DNA of 64,000 nt. It comes from Hymenochaete sp. R1 (lineage: Eukaryota > Basidiomycota > Agaricomycetes > Hymenochaetales > Hymenochaetaceae). Positions 9,621 to 21,413 of this stretch are shown here, piece by piece. The stretch is taken from NCBI GenBank assembly GCA_019400425.1, contig JAFREE010000013.1:271083-335082 (forward strand), given 5' to 3'. Each line of letters begins with the position of its first letter. The stretch's first letter is position 1. The notes under the pieces were generated by a model. It did no database searches. It worked only from the letters and a program-made list of their open reading frames with translations, and was not told the DNA's origin. Both the position numbers and the translations under genes were made by a program.

Positions 9621-12600
9621 GGGTTTTCTGGGTGGGCGGATTGACGGACGAGGGAGCGACGGTGGTGTGCTTGAGGGGTTGAATGATGGTTGATTGCGAT
9701 GTGCGATGGTGACGGTGATGGCGTTGACTTGAAGTTTCACTCGGAGACGCTTGGGTTTTGGAGGGGGTTGGATAAATTTTCTGGAAAGTCGCGTCTGCCG
9801 GTGTTTGTTTCTTCGCTCCCTCACAAGCTTGGTATCTGCTTCCCCTTCCTTATGCCATTATAAGCTCTGGCTCTGGCTTTGGCCTTTGGTTTTTGGTACA
9901 CTTAAGCCTTCAACAGCTTTCCACTTCTTTTTTTCTATTTATTTATTTATTCGCCCCACCGCACCGCCGCACCGTACCACCGACCCTTCCTCTCGCCGCG
10001 CCGCGCCTGTCTTTCTCTTCTTCCTCCCTTTAATGTTTGCTCTTTTCTTCTTTCCTTTCCCTTTTCTTTCTTTCTATCTTTCTCTGCTTCTCTTCTAAAC
10101 TTCTCTGTCTCACTCCGTATATTGCGTACCCTACCCTACCCTGTTCCCTGTACTCTCGCCTCCCTTTCAACGCCTAAACTTTACTGTCCTTTTTTGGCTG
10201 AGTTATTTACGTTTCCTTTCATTTTCTTTTCTTTTCTGTTTCTTTCTCTTTTACTTTTCATGTCTTTCTTTTCTTTTCCTTCCTTTTCATGCTTTTCATG
10301 CACGTCTCCTCCCTTTATCTCTCTAGCCCTAGCCCTAGCCCTACCTCCATGTCTCCCTCTTACCCCTCCCTCCAACCTCTAAATTCGACTTCCTTGTCCA
10401 AAGAGTTTCGTTCCGTTTCGCGTACAGACCTGTTCTCTTCCCTTTTCTTCTTCCTTCCTGTTTTTTTTTCTGTCTTTTCGTTTTGTTTCTTTCCCAATTC
10501 TTTAAACTTTTCTTCTAAATGTCTATAGTATGTGGGGTGAGGCATGCCGAGCGGGAAGCAGGGATGTGTTGTGTTGTTCATTATACGTACGTACGTACGA
10601 TCGAGCGAATTGATTGCACTCTTTACTGCGTATTTTCTTGTTCGTTCGTCTGAGATTTTGTTTTTATTCAAGTTCGGTTGACGTTTTGGTGAGGGGTTTC
10701 GTTCGGTTTAAGAGGCCAGTCTCAGTGCTAAGGGTTGAGAGTCGAGAGTTGAGAGCAAAGTGTGCAGATTCTTTCGTTCTTTCTTTCGTTCTCCACTTGT
10801 CTTCAACGCTCCTCTCCGATTGATTGGGTGTCCTGCCGTTTCTTATACATCGTCGTTGTGGTCCGTAGTATACGATCCCCGTTCTACATCCCACTTTCCC
10901 CGTCTCAACCAACCAACCAACCAACCAATCATCACCGCAATATGGATGGTTCGAGTAACTCTCATGTCGCGCCTTGCATCTTCAGACGTAGGTCCAGTGA
11001 TAAATACGCCCAATATCGCGTCTGTGTCTTAGCCAAGCGGTAAGTGGGACACGGGCAGTACTGGTAGTAGCTGTCGGTTGGGCTCGGTTCGGGGTGTAGT
11101 CTCTCGGGCTCGAGGGTACACTACCGGTACTAGTGCCAGTACATGAAAGGGAATGCCGGATGCGTCCCTCCATCTCCGACATCATGATGTTGTGTATCTT
11201 CCCGGTGGGGTACCTCTAGCACTCAGTCCTTAGCGCTAATGCTAGTGGTACTGCTGAGGCTGGATGGCTAGAGGCTCTCGACTTTACGAGGAGTTCCCTG
11301 TGTGTGTACGTGAGCGTGGGATGGCGAGGCGGGGCAGCCTCTAGCACCGTAGGCCGATTCGATTGCTTCACGAATCCAGCAACATTCACAGAGCTCATGG
11401 ATTCATTCAAATACCAGCTGTGAATACCCATACGTATATTGCTTTTTCGAAGAGCTGAAAGATACGAGATCGTTAGCATGTGTCAAGGGCACGAGGAAAG
11501 GTGTACACACATTTTTACAGTCCATGGTACTTATCTGGAAACGAAGGCGCTTGATGGGGACCGCAACCTCGACATGAGAGTTCAGGCATTTCTCCAGAAA
11601 GACTTCGGCGTAGCCAACGTGACTGATAGCATGCTCAGGGCGCTCGACGATTAACCCATGGAAATCGGGGATGCAACAACATGCTTTTATTGTTAGCTGG
11701 CAAAGCCCTTTGGATAGTCAACGCTTTGGCGGGTTCAACAATCAACTTTGGCAGATTCAAATGTTCACCGGAGCTTTGAGCTTGATCCATGATGACATTG
11801 ACAAGGCCTTCATACTCAACCATGCTGAAGCGGGAGATTGTCCTTCATTGCCGTACGACAGCCGTGATGAAGGGACAAGGCGGCGACGTCAGAGAACCAT
11901 CGCGGTTGATTAGTTCTACTCGAGTAAAGCCTGCAATTTGGTGATGGTCGAGACTATACAAGGGGATGAAAACATGATTCGAGTCAATTAATGAGCAGCG
12001 TCAGTGTAATAACGAGGTTCAACGCTGTGCTTTTTTGAGGTATGGGAAAGAGAGAGAAGATGTGCGAATACGACGACCACGTCGCGAATCATGGCCGCCG
12101 CTTGCCGCTTCTCTCTTTCACGCCACCATGCATGGGCAATAGACACCGTCAACTCTAGCGTGATGTCTGTTCAACATCAAAACATCTTTCCTAGTCGATT
12201 GTCACGGAATGGATACGTGCTCCGAGTGCTCGTGCATTCGATGGTTATATTTAACTTAAGGAGGGAGGAGTGAACAGAAAAAAAGGCAAGACAGTCGTCG
12301 CAGAAATTAGACGTCGTCTGGAAAAGGTGCGCCAGTCATATTTATTCAAGTTATTGTCTGAGCCTATATCTTACATTCTTTCAGTCCGCAGGTCGGCCAC
12401 CAGAACCAATGTCTGGCAATTTTGCACCATCAAGATCAAGTTGGAACCTTTTGTCTCAGGAAGTGCAATTCTTATGCCTGCCTTAGTGCAAAGTAGGCGC
12501 CCATTCAAGATGGTTTTGGATGCTGCTCTTTTGGTCCTCGGCCCGAGTGGGAAGGACCTCGTCAAAACTTTCGTCACTTTGCGTTCTGCTACTTTTTTTT

Positions 12601-12926
12601 CTGCGCGCTAGACTTTTGGACATCTGGTTGCTTTGCAGCAGAGCGGTTTATTAAAGAACTCGATGCTAAAGAGGGATGGGGAGAGACAGTTTGAAGCAAG
12701 CGCCTTTGCGTTCTCATTCTCTGTGCCAGTGAACTTCTTCTCTTCCTTCCAACCCACTTCCTTCTCTTTTCCTCTCCCGCATTTGGCTCTCACGTCGTTC
12801 TGCTGTAGCCTATCTCGCCGCCTTCGCCTTCACTTTTTTGCCTTTACTCATCAGTTCACACCCATCAAGACATCCAGAGCAAAGGAATCTTAGCCCCAGT
12901 TCCAGACACCAGAGAGCCTCAGGATC
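9621..12926. other. Long gene-poor stretch
   Basis: No confident gene is visible in these 3.3 kb. From about 9900 to 10520 the plus strand is strongly pyrimidine-rich with T/C tracts. It contains three CCCTAG units near 10326-10345 and a TACG microsatellite at about 10587-10602. Short AACC repeats occur at about 10908-10926. A possible minus-strand gene remnant lies at 11530-11823 (separate entry). The last 200 bases before 12927 are pyrimidine-rich and likely the promoter and 5' UTR of the next gene. Confidence 0.4.
11530..11823 (-). pseudogene. possible gene remnant, unknown family
   Basis: On the minus strand two protein-like stretches lie close together in different frames. The first, about 11823-11690, contains VEYEGLVNVIMDQ and LNLPKLIVEPAKAL. 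The second, about 11660-11531, contains ERPEHAISHVGYAEVFLEK and VEVAVPIKRLRF. They look more like coding sequence than random frames, but I find no start, no full exon chain and no family match. It could be a decayed gene or part of an unresolved multi-exon gene. Confidence 0.2.
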
Positions 12927-15092
12927 ATGTCCACTGGACTCGAGAATCGGATCTTCAAGAAAGACACCCGCCAACCCCGTGCGCCGCACTCGTGTCCTCC
13001 ACGTAACGGCAAGCTCGCTAAGCGAGAGCGCACACCGTCGCCTCAGAGGAGGGAAGTCAACAGCGCCCCTCCTCGTGCGAATAGGATATCAGCGTGGGCC
13101 CGGTCGGGATATGAAGGCGTTTCTAACTTGAACTTGGATACGTCTGTAACAAGGTCTGGTGGCCGGGGTCGGTATCGGAACCGGGACGACGATAGAGACT
13201 CGTGGAACGGTGAGAGCAACGATAACGAAAAGAAGCGACGGAGGGGATTTGGAAGAAGGGGTAGGACGAAGAAGAGAGAAAAAGAGCTACTGGAGGAAGA
13301 CTTGGAGCTGTCCCCGGTCAGTCCATTGGAGATGTTACGGAATGAGAAGCACGAGTCTGGGTGCGGTTATGGTGGGAGTGAAGAAAGGAGCCATTCGGGG
13401 ACACGAGTGACAATGGACAGCAGGAATGCGTACGAGCGTAGGAGAGAGCGGGAGAGGTATGTGCAATCAAGGTCTGGATTGGTGGATCCGAGCTCGATTC
13501 AAGTAATCAGGAGAAAGCCTGTTGGGTCGGGTGCCGGGACTCCATTGAGGAGGGAGGAGACGGAAGGGAGAGGGAGCGAGGAAACAGAAGGACTACTCAA
13601 TCCGCCAAACCGCCCCAGTATCTCTCGAAAACCATCATCTTTCCCAATGCGCGAGGGCGAGACACGTGCTGCGGGAAAGAGAACACTCCGCTTTCATATC
13701 GAGTCTCTCCGCCAATTCCCTGCGCAGTTCAAGAGCCACTATGGCCGTGAACACGGGGGCAATGACGGCACAATAAGTGGGTCTGACGTTGGATCGTCCA
13801 AGGAAAAAACGGGCTTTCTGTCGAAGTTGGCAAAGGGACTAGGCAAGAAAAAGAAAAAGTCAAAATGGGTGGAGGTGCAGGAGCGGTTCATGCCTGCGGA
13901 AAGGGCTGAGATGTTCAATCGTTTGCTTGAATGTAAGATTCGTCTTGCTTTACTTTGGACCGCCTATTGATGCCAGTGAAAGTCGTTGAGTTTCAGTGCG
14001 GCGGTGGTACCGTTTACTACAAAGAAGAGGTGATCGATAGGTATATCTATCATCGAATCAAGTGTAAGGCATTCACAATCTCGAAAGACTCATAGATGTA
14101 CTTAAGCTCTTTCTCAGTCAAGCACGGTGCTCGAGGGACCATCCAAGTCTGTCGACGTGACTGGGAGCTGGCCATCAACGACATGATCCATGAACTCGAG
14201 TTCCAGGAAGCCCGTAGATATGATTTAGCGTACATCCAGCTGTATGAACGTACGTCCCCGCGTCCCGTCTACTATCGGCTATTTTTGGTAAGCTAAACAC
14301 GAAATCGAACTTGATATTATAGTGTTGGATCGGAAATTTAGCCGGCATCAGCCTGCTATCGTTTTGCACAAGGTCGATAAGTATGGGCAGTATCACGTCA
14401 AAGGTCCGCATGTATCATCGTCGTTTTCAACTACCCTTTTCTAACCGGTTCTCACTCATGTAGTTGAACATGAGCTATTCACGTACAGAGTATCCGCCAC
14501 GTCAGCTCAGACGGCCGCGTTAGATATTTGGGCTCTTCTACAATACGACATCGCTCGAAAGAGCGATCCCAGATTCAAGCTCTGGGGCGATGTCTTCGAC
14601 GGTACGTTACACTCTCAACTTCATTCACCTCGGATCTAATTAAGCTCTATCTTTCTTTTTCCCTTCCGCTTTTTACTGTCGCTCTGCCAGCATCCGACAT
14701 CGTGTACCCGGGTAGCCTCATCCTCTTCAAAGAAATCGACCCTGGTAACTGGCATTGCAGAGTTGTGCACGACCTCGTGGGCGAAGTCGCTTTTGGGTGG
14801 GGCGGGAACTTAAACGTGGCAATGGAGCAGGTAAGTAGCACGCTTGCATGGTCGATTGAGAAAATGCAGCGAGAGAGGCGGAATTGCGGGTCTTGGGATA
14901 CTTGATTTTCACTCTGGGAGGTTTTTGTTTTGTTTGTTTTATGCTGTATTTTAATATTGCTCTCTATTATACTCTATACCTTAGCTCCCTTTCGCTGCGA
15001 CACTTCACTGGGTCTTTCTAATATACGCTACATCTGGTTTTATCTCTGTTCGTTCCTTGGGTTCATGCAAGACGTTTGGACGTTATGATTAA
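12927..15092 (+). CDS. hypothetical protein, disordered N-half plus conserved-looking C-half, 545 aa
   Basis: I do not recognise this family. Seven exons (12927-13932, 13997-14029, 14118-14249, 14323-14403, 14464-14601, 14691-14830, 14985-15092) join exactly in frame to 545 aa. Residues 1-335 are low-complexity and highly charged, with many RR/KK/RE runs and two Lys clusters (GLGKKKKKSK), suggesting a disordered, nucleic-acid- or membrane-associated region. Residues from about 335 on look folded: ERFMPAERAEMFNRLLE, RRWYRLLQRR, then CRRDWELAINDMIHELEFQ, KLWGDVFDASDIVYPGSLI, and a hydrophobic end LPFAATLHWVFLIYATSGF that could be a single membrane helix. The exon chain is the main evidence; function is unknown. 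Confidence 0.65.
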
Positions 15093-17205
15093 CCTCACAA
15101 TGATCTTATGTGATGCCTTTTATTTTCATTGAGTACGTTCCATTTTCTTAGTAGCACTTGCTAATTTGTTCGTTCTGACTTGTCTGGTCTTTAGGGTGAA
15201 AACATCGGCTAGAAACTTCGTTCAATCAAGCAGCAAAACACGCGCGCGTTGGGCCATGACCAGCTTGAATGGTGCATGAACTTCTCAAGATGATAATCCA
15301 TTTCCTAACCCAGACGTAAGACTGGAAGCACGGTGAAGATTAGTAAGGAAAAGCCAGAGGGTTGAAGCTCTACAACGTCACGGCGTTGAGCTTCACAGGC
15401 GCGTACCTCGGCGTCTCAATCATCGTATAGCGCTCCACTACAAAGACCTCAGCCTCAGTCGCACGTTCATATCGCACCATCGCATTATTGTTAGATGAGT
15501 GGCCGTAGAAGTCAAACAGTAGCGAATATGGTGAGCTATTCAAGACTCTCTTCAACATCCCCTTCAATGATCATCACTTTACACTTATGGGAACTAGGCT
15601 ATGGCTCGGAATCTCATCGCTCGTGTTGGCGTGTAAGTTCCTCCTCCCCGAACACCGCTTCCTCGGTCTTACGAGGCTTCGGATGCAAACACGGAAAGCA
15701 TCGTGGCAAAGGCTTGTAAGCTAGCTATCAGTCTTTGAACCGCATAGGGTGTCTGCGTCCCATGTTCATAACTATTCAGGAGGTATGTGATATGATCTTG
15801 TTACACAGCTTCATCCACTGTTCAGTTGCTGAGCTTTTTGCTTAGTGTTCTGTTTCGATACTTCCGGCAAGGCGGCCGAGCGCGTGGTCCGCGCACAAGA
15901 TAGCACAATTATTTCCCTGTACGTGTTCCTTGGAGCAATATTTTGAGGGTCCTTCAAGAAGAATAGATCGCCTTGACACTAAGTCTCGGGAAGTCTGTGT
16001 ATTTCAAAAGCTTACCACTATTCACTTGAGAAAAACGCCGGTGGTGATGCCAATATCACTATGGCCCCTTTACAAGCTAACGACATTCCTCGACTATGCC
16101 TTTGTTGGGCTCCTCTGGCTTCTTCAACACGCGGTCCGCCTTGATGTACGAGCCACTTTGTCGGCGTGCTCATAGTACTCTTACCGTTACTTGTTTCCCC
16201 CTAGAAAGGTTTGATTGGAGACGCCACCGCTCGGACCCCGGCCTTCATCCCAAACGTAAAGATAAGGTGCATGGATTCTTCAAAAACTTGCCCGCTGAAG
16301 GGCTTGCCTTTGTTGATAACCTGCATATTGTGCGGTGGATCACGACCATAAGTTCACCTGGTCCTTGGTCGTGTCCTTAGCCTTCACTTGTAAAGATCGT
16401 TTCATACGCTTTAGCTTTTGTAAGAACTCGGTGTGTTAATAGATGCTTGAACGGTTCAGGCTCAAAAATGCACTAGCGAATGTTTGATTATGCTTTGGTA
16501 AACAGAGCCAGTGACCTCATTCGAATCGCATCACGAGCTTCGGGCGTTCGTACTTCCGAATTGCGATCATTTGATGAAGGGAGTTGGGTTCATTACTTAC
16601 ACATCATTTAAACGATAGGAATTGAAGAAACCTTCGTCATTTTTAGTGCCTTGTAGTGAACCGAAACTGACAAATGACTTTGTAGTTGATAGAGTTACGT
16701 CGGGATTTTTCGAGTTGATAAATCCTATATTCATACCTCACGGATCAACGTTCAGGGTGAGTTGAAAATCCCTTGCCCTCTGCGAGACTTCTGGTATTTG
16801 GTCTTCACATTTTGAAATACTTGAGGACGTGCTTCACACGTTGAGGGCACGTTTGATAGTGCTACCTCGAGAACCACGAAGGCGATGCAAACAATTGAAT
16901 ATACCATTCGGTATTTATGTTTTCTTTCCGGAAGGCTCAAGCTATTTCGTTGGTCAAGTCAGGACGCTCCTGAAATGCATAAATTTTAATACAACTCTGG
17001 ATTAAGTTGAGAAGTTCGTCCAGTTTTACATTGGCATCGAGATGATTGAAACTTGAGCGCGCTGACTGAGCACGATGTCACGTTGTCTCCTCCAATTTTA
17101 TTCCACTTCGACTTCCTTTTTTTAGGCTCTGCCGTCCAATCCCCCTGCTCTAAAATCTCTTTCCGTTGTCACCATGAGGAGTGTGCTTCCCGAACACAAG
17201 GTCGC
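15093..17205. other. gene-poor stretch with possible coding debris
   Basis: No full gene is evident in these 2.1 kb. On the minus strand at 15370-15718 two open stretches look protein-like: CFPCLHPKPRKTEEAVFGEE (about 15718-15640) and SSNNNAMVRYERATEAEVF followed by YTMIETPRYAPVKL (15567-15370). They may be exons of a small unknown gene or a remnant. From 16000 to 16400 there are short open frames on both strands without recognisable content. The end of the region is probably 3' flank of CSE1. Confidence 0.3.
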
Positions 17206-20200
17206 TCATGTCGACGACGCTAAGCCTTGCACAAACGCACTGACGACGTTTCCACCAGCTGCTTCGGCAGCTCTAATGAGCGATGCAAACCGAGGGTCTC
17301 GAGAATTAGCAGCAGTCAGCTGTTCACCGACAAAAGCGCGAGGGTTCGTAACGGTTGCGACAGGGTCTTCCGGGGCCGCTTCACTCGCGGCGAGTTTGGA
17401 ATAGGCCGCCTGGTACCCAGCACCTTGTTCTTCGAAATCGATAGAACGCAAAACCTCGTCAGGGTCCTCCGGTGCTGTGGACTGGGCGCTCTGCAAGTGC
17501 TTCGATTCAGTGAAGAGTTTGGCGAGCTCTGCGAATGCTTTGGGCCTGCATTACATTCTTTAAGTAAAATTTATATTGTAGAATATGGTAAAGTGACTGA
17601 CCATTGGGCGACAGCTGGCTCAGACAAGGTGAAGGTACTCTGAGTGAGCATCTTCATCAAGCCAACAATTACCACCTTTCGGTCCTTCGGCAACATTTTG
17701 TGGATGTTAGGTACAACTACATTTCCCAATATTTGCGACCATAATCTTGATCAAAAATTGAGAATTGTTCATAACTAGTTCATATTACTACTCACTGGGG
17801 CTGCACTTGTTCAACTGCACCAATGACAAAATCGGGAGTGAGGCCATCGCCTTCAATGGCCATTGAAAATGTCAAGAAGTAGACCATGTAGTACAGATAA
17901 TTGTCCGTCCGTCCGGTCTGAAGGCGTGTAAGAAGCATAGTCATAATACTCTTCATGTATTGACTGAGGGCTGCGGGTGGTATGTATTGAACGATAGCCT
18001 GCAGGAGCTCGAAACCCCATGCATCATTGACTTTTGATGGGATGAGCTTTTGCTGCACTACGGCGAGGATTCCAGTAAACTGGCCCGACGTTGTGAAGTG
18101 AGTGGCATCACGACGCAAGAATGCCTTTAATAATCGGACAAGACCGGGAATGCTGCCCTTCTGAGCCCAACTCGAAGGTTGGAGAAGGAAAGGGAGAAGA
18201 GCACGGTAATCAGCAGGGATATCACCCTGGTGGAGCTCCAGCATTTGCGATAAAATCTGGAACGTGTACGGAACAAATTCTGCGGTGTAAAAAAGTTGAG
18301 TGAAGTTTGAGGGTCAAAGGTATGGTACGCACGATCAATATCCTGCTGAATTATTATGGTAAATGGGCCGAAAAGACCTTGTTCAAATAATGAAAGGCTT
18401 TGCGGAGATGCACCAACTATAAACCTACAAGAAATTGAAGAGCACTTCAGGAAAAGCAGAAAATGTGTCTTACCGGATGAGAGCAGAAATACTTTCAAAG
18501 ATATATTGATCAAACACGGGATTACTGGGATTCTTGGCGATGGCCCCAAGAATACCAATGAGTCTCTGGAAGAGTGTTTTGTGTTCCGGAACAAGATTTA
18601 CGCGAGCCGTTAATATGACGCGCATGACACCTTAAGTTCCGTTAGAGTTGCGGGAGAAATTTTCGGGATTGTTCATACATTTCATGAGGAAATCATTCTC
18701 TGCGATTTTCTCGGGTGTACCGCCCGCCTCGATCTTGGTAAGAGCGACATTGACTATTTGAGGCCCGCTCTCCCTAACGTCCTCTTGGTTAAATCTTCGA
18801 TGTCCTGTGTCAATTACCCAAATAAATTAAGTATTCAATGGTTTGCTTACAGTAGCTCAGTTCCCCGCTTGATGAAGAGTATTCGCTCGATTGTTATCGC
18901 CGCATACGTATAGCAAACATAGTTTGAGTCCCCAAGATGTCGTACGAGCAATGGCAATACGGAGATGAGTTGTTCTTTGGTTAGCTGTATTTTTTTCTGT
19001 CAGTATGGATGTCTTCTAATCACACACACATCATCTCACCTGGTTACGGAAGGAGTAGAGGTAACGGATGGCGTCGACTTGAAGAATAGGGTGGACTGTA
19101 TTGGATGCCGCTTGTAGGTCCGGGAAGACATGTTGCGAGAAAAATTGAACAACATCGACAAGCGCGTTTGTGCTCGTGACACCTTGCTAAATTAATGTCA
19201 GAGAGGACTACTAATACCATTAATGTTGATGAAGAAACATGCCTGCGCCGTTGCTCCCCGAGTGGCGACTGCAGTGAGGAGATAAACGCTTTCGTCCTTC
19301 CGCTTCCAAGTATTTTCTCCTTGTGGGTTACTGGCGTATGCCTGGAGCCCTTGACCCACCCAACCGAGCACGACTTCCGTAGTATCAGCTTCAAATCCAC
19401 TGGACACGAGAGCTCTTAGCACATCAGCCGCGGCTTGTCTACGTGTGGTTCCCTCGGCAGTCAAGCCACCGGATACCGTCCCCGCGCCTGCGCTTGCAAA
19501 TGAAAGGTCCAAACGAACATATTCAAGAGGATCGTCTTCAAACTGTTCGACTTCATGTTCTCGTAAGGACACATTTGGAACTACAACACCCTCAATGAGA
19601 CCCAAGATCGTTTCACGGCTTTCAAAGATGCCACGGTAGTTCCCTGACCGGATAGCTGCTCCCAAAAAGCGTAGCGACTGGCTTACAAGGCTATCGTATG
19701 CAACACCTGTCCGTTGTCCTCCGCCGAGAAGAGCCCACAATGCTCGAACAAAGGCCTCAACGGATTGCGAAGCCGATAGTAACTCCGGATACCTGTGAGT
19801 ATAAGACTCTGCAAGCTCAAATATAGCAGATTTTAATTGTGTGGGGACACTAGGTGTGGGCTCATCTACGTCCGTTTGAAGTTCTGGAGGGTCCCACGCG
19901 AGAAAACGAACGAATACCCCTTTTTCGGCACCGAAGAATTCGGCATGCGAGTCTTCAAGAGCTGGCGGAATATCTTGACATGCAAGGTCATAATACAGGT
20001 TGATGAGAACGACCATGGATTGTGCTATAGTTTCGGCTTCCTGCTTGGGCCGAGAGGAGATTGGATTATCCAACAACAAGCCCGCAGTATATCGCAACAC
20101 TTGCAAAAACGGATCGACAAACTGAGAAAGGACAAAATTGATAGTCGAGAAAAGGTCATTGGAGCGCATTTCAGATCGCCAGCGTCCGAAGATGGAGTGC

Positions 20201-20742
20201 GCAGTCTCGAGTATAGAAAGGTTGGTAGCGTAGGAATCCGGTGATGGCTTGAGTGCGCCGACGAGTTCCTATATGCGTTTTAGTACATATTCAGGCTTAG
20301 GTTTCAAAATAGGCCACACACTTTAACTAGACCATCCCACCTCCCTGGAAAATCATAACTCGCTATAATCGAAACTGTTTCAGCAACTTGCGCTCGCAGA
20401 CTTTTGTCGCTTGGGATCGAAAGGGTAATCATCGCTGGAACAAGCATAGTTCGTAATTGCTGCTTCTCTGGGTCTGCGATGATCGGTTCATCCTAAGTAT
20501 ATGTGAGATATAAGTAGAGTAGACATAGCATTTCATACCTCTTCCCATCTCCGTTTGACAGTATTTTTGAGATAGACGCTTCCGGCAAGGCGTATAGATC
20601 GATCCTGAGTGGGAGTGAGGATGAGCTGCAACAAAGCAGACAAAAAGCCAGGCTGAGCTGATAGCTCGGAGAGGCTTTGCTCTGCCTGCTTTCGTGTCGT
20701 AGGATTGAGCGAAGCAAGAAGTAGGGTAGGTATGTCGGCCAT
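17206..20742 (-). CDS. CSE1: Exportin-2 / importin-alpha re-exporter (CSE1/CAS)
   Basis: This is the nuclear transport factor that returns importin-alpha to the cytoplasm with RanGTP. It starts at ATG 20742 with MADIPTLLLASLNPTTRKQA, the typical importin-beta N-terminal region. HEAT-type segments follow: TPTQDRSIRLAGSVYLKNTV, SYDFPGRWDGLV, and a long exon 20268-19243 containing LLLDNPISSRPKQEAETIAQ. The Cse1 C-terminal part includes LPFLLQPSSWAQKGSIPGLV and a final exon 17545-17206 ending with TGA at 17206-17208. At least ten exons are needed, and total size fits the 960-980 aa of the family. One intron (19242-19188) has a GC donor. The gene is normally essential and single-copy. Confidence 0.92.
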
Positions 20743-21413
20743 CGTACTCTTATGTAGATGCCTTTGAAGAAGGGTAGAACTTAAGAACACGACGAGAGCA
20801 CGCTACGTGAGTTCTGTTCAGTGCTAAAGCGCGTTCTAACACGTGATGATACATCCTAACATAGAAGAAGAGTCTCACGCCACTTGGTGCATCTCATCTC
20901 GACTTCACGAGAGGGTACTTCCGAAGTCTGACTGATTGCGCAAGGATCATACAAGCTGCAGAACTTTTCGAATATGTTCTCTCTTGCATCTCATAAGCGT
21001 ACTCAGCATAATCGCACCTGGAATCGATTCATATCATGGTCATGAGTCTGCGATACCCGAGCCCGTGTTGAAACAGATCCTCCCCGTCTCCGAGGAGATT
21101 AAAAATAAAGTACCAAATACCCTATTTTGCAGCCGGCCCGATGGCCAATAAGACACAGAACTCGCTCAGATTGCACTATCCGGCGAAACAAAAGACTTTG
21201 GTTGCTTGAACCATTGACTCGCTACTACGGTATGTCGGGTCGGCGTTCAGGCTAAATGCGAGGGCGTAGTAAGCTTCGGATTATACAAAAAATCTCCCTC
21301 CGGGATTAAACAGTTTTCTCATAAGCTTGGATACAATTGGGTGTTCGGTACATTCTCAAACATTTCTTAGATAACATGGGTTTCTAGAAGCAATAGGCTA
21401 TGAATGCCGCGCT
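20743..21413. other. intergenic, nothing recognised
   Basis: This segment lies between the CSE1 start and the GST stop. The first 100-150 bases should hold the CSE1 promoter; a CACGTG occurs near 20840. I see no gene-like frame in the remainder. Confidence 0.4.

Noticed and set aside
10325..10346. CCCTAG repeats resembling telomeric sequence
   Set aside because: Only three units, and the unit is CCCTAG, not CCCTAA. Genes continue on both sides, so it is not a telomere.
10945..11040. tRNA-like GGTTCGAG and 'tagccaagcggtaag' elements
   Set aside because: They are in the wrong order and spacing for A and B boxes, and no acceptor stem can be paired.
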